Part shown: piece after piece, positions 46,276 to 57,856 of the stretch | Position numbering within the stretch: position 1 is the first letter of the stretch | Layout of the letters: the number at the start of each line of letters is the position of its first letter | Origin: Hyphomonas atlantica corrig. | Lineage (GTDB): Bacteria; Pseudomonadota; Alphaproteobacteria; Caulobacterales; Hyphomonadaceae | DNA length: 64,000 nt | Direction: 5' to 3' | NCBI RefSeq assembly: GCF_000682715.1 | Contig: NZ_AWFH01000056.1 | Coordinates: forward strand, 62,001 to 126,000 | The notes under the pieces: generated by a model | The model's input: only the letters and a program-made list of their open reading frames with translations | Told to the model about the DNA's origin: nothing | Databases searched by the model: none | Program-made: the position numbers and the translations under genes

Positions 46276-46516
46276 CTACTCGTATCCCGATTAATTTGCC
46301 CGCGAAGGAAAGGCTTAAGCCAACCCCCCTGTTGCGTTCACAATGGCACGTGGCTCTTACGTCTTGGTAAAGCGAAACTTTCCGAAGTGTTTATTTTTCA
46401 ACAGAGTGCGGCAGCTGAGCGGTAAGCTTCCCGCCTCTGTCTCATGCGTTTCACGCTTTCAGGGAATCGCCCGAACCCCTATGTATCTAAAGGGAGATTG
46501 GAGTGGCCGTGACACC

Positions 46517-47419
46517 ATGAGTGACGAGAGCCTGACAGCGAAAACACCCGCCTTGCGGGCGTCTGCGTTTCTGGACGCAGAAAAAAATAATGACCAGCAT
46601 ATCGTTGATACGTTGATCGAGGAACGCTGCCCGCAACTTCGCTCAAGCTGGAGCTGGCCGCTTGTCCGCCCCGTTCTTTACAAGATGCTGGGATACAGTC
46701 GCGCGCGCGAGATGGCGGATACGATCATGCAGCTCAATGGCCGGGACTCATTCGATCATCTGTCAGCGCAGCTCGATTTCTCGCTCGACATTGAGGGGCT
46801 GGAGCGTCTGCCTGAATCCGGGCGTGTTATTATCGCGGCCAATCATCCAACCGGTCTGGCCGATGGGGTGGCCGTGTGGGATTTGCTCAAACAGATCCGT
46901 CAGGACATCATCTTCTTCGCAAATGCAGATGCCATCCGGGTCAATCCGCGTTTCCAGGATGTCATCATCCCGGTGGAGTGGGTGGCGGAAAAGCGTACTC
47001 CGGCCAAGACACGCGAGACCCTTAAGCGGGCGGGGCAAGCATTCTCCGAGGAGAAGTGTGTGGTGATCTTTCCGTCAGGCCGTCTGGCGAAGAAGGAGGA
47101 TGGCCGACTCGTCGAGAAGGAGTGGTTTTCCACCGTGGTCGGGCTCGCCCGCAAGCAGAACGCACCGATCCTGCCGCTCAATCTCGATGCGTGGAATTCC
47201 TGGCTGTTCTACTTTTTCAGCGAGCTGAATGGCGAATTGCGTGACATAACCCTGTTCCACGAATTGCTGAACAAGCGCGGCGCCAATGTACGGATGACAT
47301 TCGGCCAGATGATTCAGCCGGATCAATTGCAGGGCGACGTGAACGAGTTGACCGAGAAACTGAAACACCACGTCGCCTACGATCTCGGGCGCGACAACAC
47401 TGCTGTGTTCCGGCCTTAG
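46517..47419 (+). CDS. PlsC-like lysophospholipid acyltransferase family protein
   Basis: 300 residues. The acyltransferase motif HPTGLADG (HX4D) sits near residue 107 with a following FPSGRLAKK block (the FPEGTR-like site) and IPVEWVAEKR. Acyl acceptor unknown; it may reacylate a lysolipid. The ATG giving MSDESLT was chosen; an upstream extension to 46343 lacks family similarity. YedK starts two bases after its stop. Confidence 0.85.
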   Translation: MSDESLTAKTPALRASAFLDAEKNNDQHIVDTLIEERCPQLRSSWSWPLVRPVLYKMLGYSRAREMADTIMQLNGRDSFDHLSAQLDFSLDIEGLERLPESGRVIIAANHPTGLADGVAVWDLLKQIRQDIIFFANADAIRVNPRFQDVIIPVEWVAEKRTPAKTRETLKRAGQAFSEEKCVVIFPSGRLAKKEDGRLVEKEWFSTVVGLARKQNAPILPLNLDAWNSWLFYFFSELNGELRDITLFHELLNKRGANVRMTFGQMIQPDQLQGDVNELTEKLKHHVAYDLGRDNTAVFRP

Positions 47420-47421
47420 CC

Positions 47422-48111
47422 ATGTGTGGTCGCTTTTTCCGTCATGGGGTTTCGTGGGAGGAATACCACAACGCGCTGAACCTGATCCATCCAAATGGTA
47501 TTCAGCCGCCAGAGCCGGCCTACAATATTGCGCCCACACAATATGCCCCCATCATACGCATGGCCCCGGAAGGGGAGGATGTTCCCCGCCATGCGATCCA
47601 GATGGCGCCAGCGATGTGGGGGCTTGTGCCCAGTTGGTGGAAGAAACCACTCAGTGAAAAGAAATTCTCCACCTTCAATGCGCGCAGCGAAGGGTTGGAA
47701 GCTTCCAACACATTTCGTGGCCCGTTTCGGCATCATCGCTGCCTGATTCCGGCGAGCGGCTTTTACGAATGGACGGGGCCGAAAGGGAAGAAACAACCTT
47801 ATGCGATCGGCTTGCGCAATCGTCGCTGGTTCTGTTTTGCCGGATTGTGGGACCGGGCCATGATCGACGGATCGGAGATCGACACATTCACCATCCTGAC
47901 GACAAAGCCAAATGACCTCATGGCAGGGCTGCACACGCGTATGCCGGTGATCCTCCATCCGTCAGACTATCGGACATGGCTGGACGCGGACAATCGCAAG
48001 GTCGAGCATCTCTACGAACCATTCCCGACGGCGGACATGCACGCATGGCCGGTCAATCCGGCAGTCGGCAATGTCCGCAATCAGGGGCCGCAACTGATCG
48101 AAGAGGCCTAG
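47422..48111 (+). CDS. SOS response-associated peptidase (YedK/HMCES)
   Basis: 229 residues. SRAP domain: Cys2 becomes the N-terminal nucleophile after Met removal (MCGRFF), with NARSE, and SGFYEW plus a histidine in HTRMPVIL. Forms a covalent shield on abasic sites in single-stranded DNA. Stop shares CTAG with the convergent hydrolase gene. Confidence 0.93.
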   Translation: MCGRFFRHGVSWEEYHNALNLIHPNGIQPPEPAYNIAPTQYAPIIRMAPEGEDVPRHAIQMAPAMWGLVPSWWKKPLSEKKFSTFNARSEGLEASNTFRGPFRHHRCLIPASGFYEWTGPKGKKQPYAIGLRNRRWFCFAGLWDRAMIDGSEIDTFTILTTKPNDLMAGLHTRMPVILHPSDYRTWLDADNRKVEHLYEPFPTADMHAWPVNPAVGNVRNQGPQLIEEA

Positions 48112-49655
48112 TTCTTCTTCCAGGCCACCTGATACAGGTCGAGCCGTCGATCCTTCAAATTCTGCACCGCACCCGACTGGCGAGCTGTCAGCAGGTCGGA
48201 AATCGACAGATCTGCCAGCGCAATCGTTTCGGTGTTCGGCGCAGTGTCTGCCGCCACGCCGTCGCGCGAGAACGGGAAGTCAGATGGTGTCAGAATGCAG
48301 CTCTCCGCATAATGAATATCCATGTTCTCGACGTTTGGCAGATTGCCGACGACGCCCGACATGGTGACATAGCACTGATTCTCGACGGCTCGCGCCTGAC
48401 AGCAATACCGTACACGCATATAGCCGCGGCGCTCGTCCGTGCAGAAGGGCACGAACAACATCAGCGCGCCCTGGTCGACCAGGTGACGCGCAATTTCGGG
48501 GAACTCGCTGTCATAGCAGATCATCACGCCGATTGGGCCGCAGTCTGTCTGGATGACGGAATTGCCGCGTCCGCCCTGGATGTTCCACCAATGGCGTTCC
48601 GATGGGGTGGGGTGCAACTTCTGTTGAGTGTGAACGGATCCATCGCGCAGGAAGACATGCGCCACATTCAGGATCTCGCCGTTCTCCATCTGGCTCGGAT
48701 GGGTGCCGCCGATAATGTTGATATTGTAGGAGACAGCCAGCTTCTCCATGAATTCAACAAAGCGCGGCGTGTATTCCGATATCTGAGCGATGGCGTCGAT
48801 GGGCCCCAGCGGGCGTTCAGCAAGCGACAGCAATTGCAACGTCACCATTTCCGGGAACACGACGAAATCGCTCTTGTAGTCGGACGCGATGTCCACCCAG
48901 TATTCCAATTGGCTTTCGAACTCGTCGATGGAGGTGATGCGGCGCATCTGCCATTGCACGGTCGCGATACGGACGCTTTCGGGCAGCGATGTGTCGCCAA
49001 AACTCGTATTGGTCTGGATCTTCTCCTGCGCCAGCGGGTTCTCCCAGAACATGTGCGTGGCATGTCCCATGGAATCCGTGTCTTCCGGCAAATAGTGGCG
49101 TAGCACGCCGAGCGGCTCGTATCCCTGGTTCAGCTGGAAGGTGATGACCGGGTCGCGCAGTTTGGACTCCCGCACGGCCTTCACATAATCTTCCGGTCTG
49201 GGATACTGCTTCGCCTTGCGCGCATAGCCGGGCATGCGGCCAGCGAAGACAATGCCTTTCAGCTCCAGCCACTGACACAATTCGCGGCGTGCCTTGTAGA
49301 AGCGCTGCCCAATGCGCAGGCGGCGATAGTTGGGGTCGACCGCCACATCCATGCCGTAGAGCACATCCCCTTCAGGATCATGCCGCGCAGCATAGCCGCC
49401 GCCGGTGATCTGCATCCAGGTGTGTGGCCCGAAGGCGTGCTCGGAGGCGATCATGAAGGTCGCGCAATGGCCGACAATCGTGCCTTCATACTCGGCCACG
49501 AACTGGCCGTCGGGAAAGCGGTTGATCTGCGCCATGAGGTGGTCGCGGGAATACTCCTCGCCCTCCCCATAGACTTTTGCGGAAAGGGCCTGCAGGCCCG
49601 GAATGTCATCCGGCGTCGCATTGCGGATGATCAGCTTGGCTTTGCTATTGCTCAT
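48108..49655 (-). CDS. GNAT acetyltransferase fused to carbon-nitrogen hydrolase
   Basis: 515 residues. Residues 1-200 form a GNAT domain (GMDVAVDPNYRRLRIGQRFY) and 225-500 a nitrilase-superfamily amidase: catalytic Glu in VVFPEM, Lys in QQKLHPTPSE, Cys in IGVMICYDSEFPE. Such fusions are known; the substrate is not. The final residues follow the amidase fold. Confidence 0.92.
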   Translation of the reverse strand: MSNSKAKLIIRNATPDDIPGLQALSAKVYGEGEEYSRDHLMAQINRFPDGQFVAEYEGTIVGHCATFMIASEHAFGPHTWMQITGGGYAARHDPEGDVLYGMDVAVDPNYRRLRIGQRFYKARRELCQWLELKGIVFAGRMPGYARKAKQYPRPEDYVKAVRESKLRDPVITFQLNQGYEPLGVLRHYLPEDTDSMGHATHMFWENPLAQEKIQTNTSFGDTSLPESVRIATVQWQMRRITSIDEFESQLEYWVDIASDYKSDFVVFPEMVTLQLLSLAERPLGPIDAIAQISEYTPRFVEFMEKLAVSYNINIIGGTHPSQMENGEILNVAHVFLRDGSVHTQQKLHPTPSERHWWNIQGGRGNSVIQTDCGPIGVMICYDSEFPEIARHLVDQGALMLFVPFCTDERRGYMRVRYCCQARAVENQCYVTMSGVVGNLPNVENMDIHYAESCILTPSDFPFSRDGVAADTAPNTETIALADLSISDLLTARQSGAVQNLKDRRLDLYQVAWKKN

Positions 49656-49685
49656 GGCGAAGAAATGCCTCTGGAGGGATATGGT

Positions 49686-50984
49686 TCAATGCGGCAGGCG
49701 CAGGCTGGCCCTGAGGCCGCCAAGGGGGCTGTCGCTGAGGCGGAGGTCACCGCCATGTGCGCGCGCCGTATCCCGGGCGAGTGTCAGGCCGAGCCCTGTG
49801 CCCGGCGTGTTCTGGGTTCGGGCCTCGTCCAGCCGCATGAACGGCCTGAAAGCGTCCTCCCGGCGCTCTGGCGGTATGCCCGGTCCATTGTCGTCGACAT
49901 GTATATCAGCCGCATGCGGACCGTCCACAAGTGTGATCTGCACATCGGTGGCAAATTTCATGGCGTTCGAGATCAGATTGCTGACCGCCCGCTTGATGGC
50001 GAGCGGACGTCCATTGACCGCAATCTCATCCGGACCGTTCACAATGATATGCGGTCCAAAGCCAGCGGCGGCCTCCCGCACCAGCTCAGACAAGTCGAGA
50101 TCGCTTGCCTCGTCGCCTTCCTCGCCGCGCGCAAAGGTCAGGTATTCGTCCAGCATCATCGACATGTCATCGAGGTCCGAGCGCGCCGCCCTGATGTCGT
50201 CAGTCTCCTCCATCATGGCAAGGGCCAGTTTCAACCGGGTGAGGGGGGTGCGCAAATCATGACTGACGCCCGCCAGCATCGCCGTGCGTTGTTCGGTAAA
50301 AGCGGTCAGACGGTTCTTCATGTCGATTACGGCGCGCGCCGCTTCGCGCACCTCATTGGCCCCCGAAGGCCGGAAGTCGGGAGCGTCGCGCCCCCGGCCA
50401 AACGCGCGCGCGGCTTTCGACAGGCGCAGGATGGACCGGACCTGCTGGTTCAGGAACGCAATCGCCAGTGCGATCATGAACAGGGAGAACAGGATCACCC
50501 AGACAATAAAGATGTGTGCATTGGCGACGAATACGCGCTTTCGCTCGACAATGATCTCCACTGTGCGCGGCCCGGACGCGAAACGCAGGTGCAGCATGGA
50601 GTCTCGTGGATTGAGCGCCGTCTCCACCGGCACGCCCAACCGCGTCTCCAGTTCATTGTCCAGCGTGCTGCTATAGGCAAACCGGTCCAGATAGCTGGAC
50701 GATGCCAGCGCCTGTTCCGGGCTTTTGCAGGTAAAGGTCAGGTCCAGCCGTTCATCAATGGTGCGATGAACCGAAGGCGAGTCTTCGCGGCGATCACAAT
50801 AGGCCTGGATCAGGCTGGCATCCCGCGCGATAGACTGGGCTAGCTTGCGGTTCACCTCGGCAATGTGGCTGTCGTAATAATACCAGGTCATCAGTGACAG
50901 GATCAGCACGACAGGCGTAATGACCATCAGCATGCTGCGGGCATACAAACCGCGCGGTGTGATATCCCTCAGGCGAAACATCAT
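49686..50984 (-). CDS. EnvZ-like sensor histidine kinase
   Basis: 432 residues. Two membrane helices (about 17-40 and 155-180) enclose a 110-residue periplasmic domain with two Cys; then HAMP, H-box GVSHDLRTPLTRLKL, N-box NLISNAMKFA, G1 VDDNGPGIP and G2 GTGLGLTLA. Paired with the response regulator two bases upstream. Confidence 0.93.
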   Translation of the reverse strand: MMFRLRDITPRGLYARSMLMVITPVVLILSLMTWYYYDSHIAEVNRKLAQSIARDASLIQAYCDRREDSPSVHRTIDERLDLTFTCKSPEQALASSSYLDRFAYSSTLDNELETRLGVPVETALNPRDSMLHLRFASGPRTVEIIVERKRVFVANAHIFIVWVILFSLFMIALAIAFLNQQVRSILRLSKAARAFGRGRDAPDFRPSGANEVREAARAVIDMKNRLTAFTEQRTAMLAGVSHDLRTPLTRLKLALAMMEETDDIRAARSDLDDMSMMLDEYLTFARGEEGDEASDLDLSELVREAAAGFGPHIIVNGPDEIAVNGRPLAIKRAVSNLISNAMKFATDVQITLVDGPHAADIHVDDNGPGIPPERREDAFRPFMRLDEARTQNTPGTGLGLTLARDTARAHGGDLRLSDSPLGGLRASLRLPH

Positions 50985-50985
50985 C

Positions 50986-51669
50986 TCAGTCCGGCATCAG
51001 GCGATACCCGATACCGCGCACAGTCTGCAAATGTATCGGTTCGCGGGGATTGGGTTCGATCTTCCGGCGCAGGCGCGTGACCTGAACATCGACAGAGCGT
51101 TCCATGCCGGCGGAGGTCAGCGACGCCAATTGTTCGCGGCTGACGGGTTCGCCGGGGCTGCCGGCCAGCACGGTCAACAATTGCAGTTCGGCTTCCGTCA
51201 GCCGGATACGCTTGTCGCCTTCCTTCAGTTCGCCGCGCTCTGCATTGAAGATCAGGCCTGACATTTCGACCTCGGCAGGGGGCTCTGCCTTGTGAGAGCG
51301 CCGCAGGATGGCTGCACAGCGCAGGGATAATTCCTCGGGTTCGAAGGGTTTGGCCAGATAATCATCGGCGCCATGCTTCAGTCCTTCGATCCGACTGGAG
51401 GCCTCGCCCTTCGCGGTCAGCAGCATGACCGGAGTCTCGCGGTTGCGACCTTCGCGCATGGATTTCAGCAGGGAGAGGCCATCTTCGCCCGGCATCATGA
51501 TGTCCAGCACGGCAAGATCGAATTCCATCGCCTCCATCATCTTGCGCGCGCCGGCAGCGTCAGGCGCAGATGTCACGCGGTAGCCTTCACGCGTCAGGTA
51601 GCGCTTCAACAGATCGCGAATCCGGTCGTCATCATCGACAACGAGAATATGGGCGACATCTTGAGTCAT
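50986..51669 (-). CDS. OmpR-family response regulator (PetR-like)
   Basis: 227 residues: receiver (VVDDDDRIRD, phosphoacceptor in LAVLDIMMPGEDG, TAKG) and winged-helix output domain (RLTEAELQLLTVLAG and DVQVTRLRRKIE). With the MarR gene overlapping by ATGA, the order resembles petP-petR. Target genes unknown. Confidence 0.93.
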   Translation of the reverse strand: MTQDVAHILVVDDDDRIRDLLKRYLTREGYRVTSAPDAAGARKMMEAMEFDLAVLDIMMPGEDGLSLLKSMREGRNRETPVMLLTAKGEASSRIEGLKHGADDYLAKPFEPEELSLRCAAILRRSHKAEPPAEVEMSGLIFNAERGELKEGDKRIRLTEAELQLLTVLAGSPGEPVSREQLASLTSAGMERSVDVQVTRLRRKIEPNPREPIHLQTVRGIGYRLMPD

Positions 51670-52133
51670 CGTGTGAGCGAATCCAGAACCTTGCGAGCAC
51701 CTTCAACCGCATCCGGGCCTGCGGCGCGATAGGCCAGTCGCAGTCGTTCTCGCAACACAATGGTGATCTGCGTGGTCAGCGTGGTGCCGACGTCCGACAG
51801 GGTGAGCGTCCGGCGGCGCTTGTCGCTGGCTTGTTCTCGCTCGCGTTCGATCAGTCCGCGCTTGTCGAGTTCGCCAATGATACGGGCGAAAGTCGGCACC
51901 GTCATGCTCAGGGAATCCCGCAAATCGCCCACCGTCTGGCCGGGCGCGTAGCGTATAGCCATGAGAATTTGCAGCTCTGGCTTGCTCAGCCCAGCCTTGT
52001 GTCGCGCCTCTTCTGCGGCTCTCATCAATTCCGCACTGCCGGCCAGCAAGAGTCCCACGCCGCGGTCAAGCTCCTGATCCATAAGGAAAAGGCGCGGATC
52101 GAACGGTCTATTCAGGTTGACGTCAGGGGCCAT
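51666..52133 (-). CDS. MarR-family regulator (PetP-like)
   Basis: 155 residues, winged HTH (MAPDVNLNRPFDPRL start, then helix GDLRDSLSMTVPTFARIIGELDKRGLI split). The ATG at 52133 is chosen; no strong ribosome site is visible and the 5' end lies about 55 bases from the divergent ilvE start. First of a three-gene operon with the regulator and kinase. Confidence 0.85.
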   Translation of the reverse strand: MAPDVNLNRPFDPRLFLMDQELDRGVGLLLAGSAELMRAAEEARHKAGLSKPELQILMAIRYAPGQTVGDLRDSLSMTVPTFARIIGELDKRGLIEREREQASDKRRRTLTLSDVGTTLTTQITIVLRERLRLAYRAAGPDAVEGARKVLDSLTR

Positions 52134-52189
52134 GTTCTGAAATGAACGCAAAAAATGCTATAAGTGCAAGCGAGGAGCGCTGAACTATT

Positions 52190-53068
52190 ATGTCTGCATA
52201 TGACGATCGCGACGGTTATATCTGGATGGATGGCGAATTCGTGCCGTGGCGGGACACGAAAGTTCATGTGCTGACCCACGCCCTGCACTACGCCTCTTCG
52301 GTATTTGAAGGCGAGCGCGCCTATGGCGGCAAGATCTTCCGCTCCCTCGACCATTCCAAACGTCTTCACAATTCCGCTGAGATCATGGGGTTCGAAATCC
52401 CGTTCTCGGTTGAACAGCTGGAGCAGGCCAAAACCGAAGCGCTGGCGAAATCCGGTCTGGAAAGCGCCTACGTCCGCGCTGTTGCCTGGCGCGGGTCTGA
52501 AATGATGGGCGTTTCGGCTCAGAACAACACGATTCATCTGGCGGTCGCCGTCTGGCATTGGGGCGATTACTTTGCGGACAAGATGAAAGGTATTCGTCTG
52601 ACGCACGCCAAATGGCGTCGCCCGGCGCCGGAAACCGCGCCATGCCACGCAAAGGCTGCGGGCCTCTACATGATCTGCACCCTGTCCAAGCACGCCGCTG
52701 AGCGTGATGGCTACGCCGACGCCCTCATGCTGGACTATCGCGGGCAGATTGCCGAAGCGACCGGCGCGAACATCTTCTTCGTCCGCGACGGCGCCCTGCA
52801 TACACCGACACCCGATTGCTTCCTGAACGGCCTGACCCGTCAGACGACGATCAAGCTGGCGAAGGAACGCGGTATTGAAGTGATCGAACGGGCCATCTTC
52901 CCGGACGAGCTATCGACCTTCAGCGAATGCTTCATCACGGGCAGCGCAGCGGAAATCACGCCTGTCGCAGAGATCGGCGAGCATGTGTTCAAACCGGGCC
53001 AGATCTCCGAGACTCTGGTCAATGATTATACAGCCCTGGTGAACGGCAAGCTGGAGCTGGCGCTATAA
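52190..53068 (+). CDS. ilvE: branched-chain amino acid aminotransferase
   Basis: 292 residues; transfers the amino group between branched-chain keto acids and glutamate. Class IV PLP motifs: the Lys in [10 protein letters not shown] and [10 protein letters not shown], and the GSAAEITPV loop. GCGAGGAGCG precedes the ATG by about 12 bases. Divergent from the petP-like operon; no other branched-chain gene is near. Confidence 0.94.
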   Translation: MSAYDDRDGYIWMDGEFVPWRDTKVHVLTHALHYASSVFEGERAYGGKIFRSLDHSKRLHNSAEIMGFEIPFSVEQLEQAKTEALAKSGLESAYVRAVAWRGSEMMGVSAQNNTIHLAVAVWHWGDYFADKMKGIRLTHAKWRRPAPETAPCHAKAAGLYMICTLSKHAAERDGYADALMLDYRGQIAEATGANIFFVRDGALHTPTPDCFLNGLTRQTTIKLAKERGIEVIERAIFPDELSTFSECFITGSAAEITPVAEIGEHVFKPGQISETLVNDYTALVNGKLELAL

Positions 53069-53136
53069 GGGCGCCAGCGCAAGCTGTACGAAAAGTAACT
53101 GAGGCCCTGAAGGGCTGGCTGGTAGGGCTTTCACCC

Positions 53137-54957
<1,821 letters not shown>

Positions 54958-55013
54958 GGCCTGAAGGTCTATCGGCTTGACTCAGATGTGCGACTCCGCC
55001 AACGGCTGAATTC

Positions 55014-55469
55014 ATGAAGAAAGTTACCGTCTCTGTCCGCCCGCTGGCGCATTTTGAAGGGCTGGAATTGCCCACTTATGAAACGGTCGGATCGGCCGGA
55101 ATGGATGTGCGCGCAGCCGTGCCGGAAGATGACCCGATCCTGTTGCAGGCGGGTGAGCGGGCCATGATCCCGACCGGCCTGTCAGTCGCCATTCCGCAGG
55201 GCTACGAGATCCAGGTGCGCCCCCGTTCAGGGCTAGCCGCCAAGCATGGCCTGACCTGCCTGAACACGCCTGGTACGATCGACAGCGACTATCGCGGCGA
55301 GATCAAAGTGATCCTCATAAACCTCGGCCAGTCTGCCTTCACCATCAATCGCGGGGAACGGATTGCCCAATTGGTGCTTGCCCCTGTAACGCAGTTGGCG
55401 TGGGAAGAGGTGGACGCGCTTGACGAAACCGAGCGCGGCGAAGGCGGCTTTGGGTCAACTGGCAAATAA
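55014..55469 (+). CDS. dut: dUTP diphosphatase
   Basis: 151 residues; trimeric dUTPase hydrolysing dUTP to dUMP. All five motifs are visible: [41 protein letters not shown] and the C-terminal GFGSTGK. Lies 56 bases after the rod-protein gene. Confidence 0.96.
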   Translation: MKKVTVSVRPLAHFEGLELPTYETVGSAGMDVRAAVPEDDPILLQAGERAMIPTGLSVAIPQGYEIQVRPRSGLAAKHGLTCLNTPGTIDSDYRGEIKVILINLGQSAFTINRGERIAQLVLAPVTQLAWEEVDALDETERGEGGFGSTGK

Positions 55470-55634
55470 ATCCGGTTTCTTCTTGAACAAGCATTCATCG
55501 CTCCTTACATATTGAATATCGATAAGTTCAGGAGAGCGGTGCATCCGGCGAATTGCGGATCCATCCAATAAACGGGGGAGCTCCAAACGACTGGCTTTCG
55601 ACAAGATTGCTGAGTCAGAAAAGGAGCCCAAACC

Positions 55635-55826
55635 GTGTCATTCTTCGCTTTTATCCTGTTTGTCCTCGTGATCATCATGGTCGCCCGGTCGGGGCGCTCG
55701 AACGCGCCACAGGCACGTGCGGAAGATGATCGCATTGGTGAACTGGCCGAACGGGTCAGGACGCTGGAGGCCATCATTCTTGACCGCGACCGTCGCCTGC
55801 GCCGCGAGATTGACGGTTTGAGGTAA
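55635..55826 (+). CDS. PspB-like small membrane protein, copy 1
   Basis: 63 residues: membrane helix (FAFILFVLVIIMVARS) and a charged coiled coil (RVRTLEAIILDRDRRLRRE). Begins at GTG behind AAGGAG. Resembles PspB and, more closely, the next gene. Not in a psp operon. Confidence 0.75.
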   Translation: MSFFAFILFVLVIIMVARSGRSNAPQARAEDDRIGELAERVRTLEAIILDRDRRLRREIDGLR

Positions 55827-55910
55827 AGGAGGGGCACCAGCGGGAGAAGATATCTCCTGTACGGCCTGCCCAATGCTTAGTATTCAAAAGACATTTAGAG
55901 GAGTGCCCCA

Positions 55911-56141
55911 ATGGACCCGATCTTGATGGTCGTTCTTATTGTGCTGATTTCGGTCGGTGCCGGTGTGGTGAACAATTACCTGAAACTGAAGGCAAATTCG
56001 GCGTCAGACATTGCGTCAGATGCTGATTTTCAGAAGGTTCTGGGTGAGGTCGACCGCCTGAAAGAGCGTGTGCGCGTCCTGGAAAAGATTGTGACCGATC
56101 AGGAGCGTCAGCTGTCAGAGGAAATCCGGAAACTGGCCTAG
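55911..56141 (+). CDS. PspB-like small membrane protein, copy 2
   Basis: 76 residues: membrane helix (ILMVVLIVLISVGAGVV) and coiled coil RVRVLEKIVTDQERQLSEE, aligning with copy 1 over the whole helix. AGAGGAG precedes the ATG. Stop codon shares CTAG with a small minus-strand gene. Confidence 0.78.
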   Translation: MDPILMVVLIVLISVGAGVVNNYLKLKANSASDIASDADFQKVLGEVDRLKERVRVLEKIVTDQERQLSEEIRKLA

Positions 56142-56311
56142 TTTCCGCCGCCGCCAGGAATGCGCATCTTGCGGCGTTGGGCTGCAATCTGAGCTTGCGT
56201 CTTTTTGGTGGGCGAGCTGCCGAGATCGGAGCGGAGCAAGACCCTGCGCTGACGGCGTTCGTTGATGGCTTGCATGGCGCTCGCCCTTTCGGTTGGTTTC
56301 TGAATGCTCAT
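56138..56311 (-). CDS. 57-residue basic hypothetical protein
   Basis: Starts MSIQKPTERASAMQAINERR and ends RRKMRIPGGGGN, strongly basic and without hydrophobic stretch. Its stop shares CTAG with the convergent PspB-like gene, a pattern repeated at other convergent pairs here, which supports it. No strong ribosome site. Confidence 0.45.
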   Translation of the reverse strand: MSIQKPTERASAMQAINERRQRRVLLRSDLGSSPTKKTQAQIAAQRRKMRIPGGGGN

Positions 56312-56398
56312 CACACGGAAACAATGCGTCAGCTTTATGATCGTTTCGTTAACGCCGCATTAGGGGATTGGATTACGATCAGGCCATGATGCAGACGG

Positions 56399-57739
56399 TC
56401 AAAGCAACTGGTCTTCGGCTGTCGCGAACTTGGCGAGCAGGTAAGCGTCCGTATCCTCAATCGTGTCGAGTTTTCCGAACGCGAAGGCGTCGCGATCAAG
56501 GACCAGGTCCCGAGGGCGTAATTCCCGGCTGATAGATAATCCATCCAGTGAGCGTGCGCGGGAAAACGCGACATAGGCCTGCCCATGCGCGAACATGCCG
56601 GAGTCGAAATCAATGAACACCTTGTCCAGCGTCAGGCCCTGCGCCTTGTGGATGGTAACGGCATAGGCGAGCCGAAGCGGCATTTGCTTGAAGGTGCCGA
56701 CAACTTCACGTTTCACCTTCTTGGTTTCGGGGTCCAGTTCGTAGCGGTATTTCTCCCACGCGGTGGGCTCGATCTCATAGACATGATCATCGATTTCCAC
56801 GATGACGCGGCTGCCGGAAAAGCCCGCGACCGTTGCCAGCGTACCGTTTACCCAGCGTCCTTCGGGATCATTCTTGATCAGCATGACCCGCGCGCCTTCC
56901 TTCAGTTCAAGGTCGGCTTCGGTCGGGAAGGCCTTCTCCTCGAACTGCCCCTGCACATCGGCTTCGAAAATTTGAGAGCGTGTGTTCAGACCCTCCAACC
57001 TCGCTTGGTTGATGCGGTAGGCATTGGCGTTGTTCGGCGTCAGCACGACATGGGTTTCGGATGCCTCGACAGCAGATTTCGAACTGACGAGACCGCGCAG
57101 AACCGCCTCATCATTCGGGGTGACGCGGCCCGTGCGCAACGCGCCAAGGAGAGCCAGGAAGCGGGGTTCGGCCTGCCGGAAGACATGTTTCAACGCCAAT
57201 AGCGAGAATTCGGCGTCCTTGAAGGCCGGGGCGTTGAAGAAATAGCTACCGCCATATCGCTCCCGGAGAATTGGTGTTTCTTGGCCGGAAACAACCGGGG
57301 GCAATTGGTGAAGATCGCCCGACAGGATCATGCGCACGCCACCAAACGGGCGCTTAGAGGCGCGGTTCAGCTTCAGGCTCTTGTCTATGGCGTCAAGCAT
57401 GTCCGAACGAACCATCGAGATCTCGTCAATGATCATCGTGTCGATCGCTTTCACCAGCCTGGTTGAGCGCAGGCGTTTGATGTCAGTCGGTTCGATCAGG
57501 CGTGGCGGGAATTTGAAAAACGAATGGATGGTCTGCCCGCCAGCGTTCATCGCAGCCACACCGGTCGGGGCCAGAACGATGGCCTTTTCGCCAGCGCCAG
57601 CCAGAAACTTGCGAAGCATTGTGGTCTTGCCCGTTCCGGCCCGGCCAGTGAGGAACAGGTTGCCTTGGGCGCCCGTGCCGGAGGCGACCCATTTGGCGGG
57701 CGCAGCATAGATGGAGTCGGGAGTGTTCTCGGTGGTCAC
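56399..57739 (-). CDS. Pif1/RecD-like superfamily 1B helicase
   Basis: 446 residues. Walker A GRAGTGKTT, Walker B IIDEISMV, GDLHQLPPV (motif III), and the C-terminal UvrD-like block VTIHKAQGLTLDKV and YVAFSRAR. Matches bacterial Pif1-like helicases, which unwind 5'-3'. Target unknown; may deal with G-quadruplexes or R-loops. Confidence 0.9.
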   Translation of the reverse strand: MTTENTPDSIYAAPAKWVASGTGAQGNLFLTGRAGTGKTTMLRKFLAGAGEKAIVLAPTGVAAMNAGGQTIHSFFKFPPRLIEPTDIKRLRSTRLVKAIDTMIIDEISMVRSDMLDAIDKSLKLNRASKRPFGGVRMILSGDLHQLPPVVSGQETPILRERYGGSYFFNAPAFKDAEFSLLALKHVFRQAEPRFLALLGALRTGRVTPNDEAVLRGLVSSKSAVEASETHVVLTPNNANAYRINQARLEGLNTRSQIFEADVQGQFEEKAFPTEADLELKEGARVMLIKNDPEGRWVNGTLATVAGFSGSRVIVEIDDHVYEIEPTAWEKYRYELDPETKKVKREVVGTFKQMPLRLAYAVTIHKAQGLTLDKVFIDFDSGMFAHGQAYVAFSRARSLDGLSISRELRPRDLVLDRDAFAFGKLDTIEDTDAYLLAKFATAEDQLL

Positions 57740-57796
57740 GTTTCTGGCTTAACGGCGTTTTACAGGGAAGGCGAGGGCAAGCGCTGCCGGGAAAGG

Positions 57797-57828
57797 AAAA
57801 GCCCCCGAAGAATGACTTCGGGGGCTTC
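57797..57828 (-). terminator. intrinsic terminator of gcrA
   Basis: Stem AAGCCCCCGAAG with CTTCGGGGGCTT, five-base loop; on the minus strand it is followed by TTTTCC. Confidence 0.85.
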
Positions 57829-57856
57829 CTGTCAGCCATAAAGGTGCGTGCCGGGC

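Noticed and set aside
46509-46537. Possible further phased GTGACA array
   Set aside because: Spacings are 12 and 11 and matches are weak (GTGACA, GTGACG, CTGACA); not distinguishable from chance.
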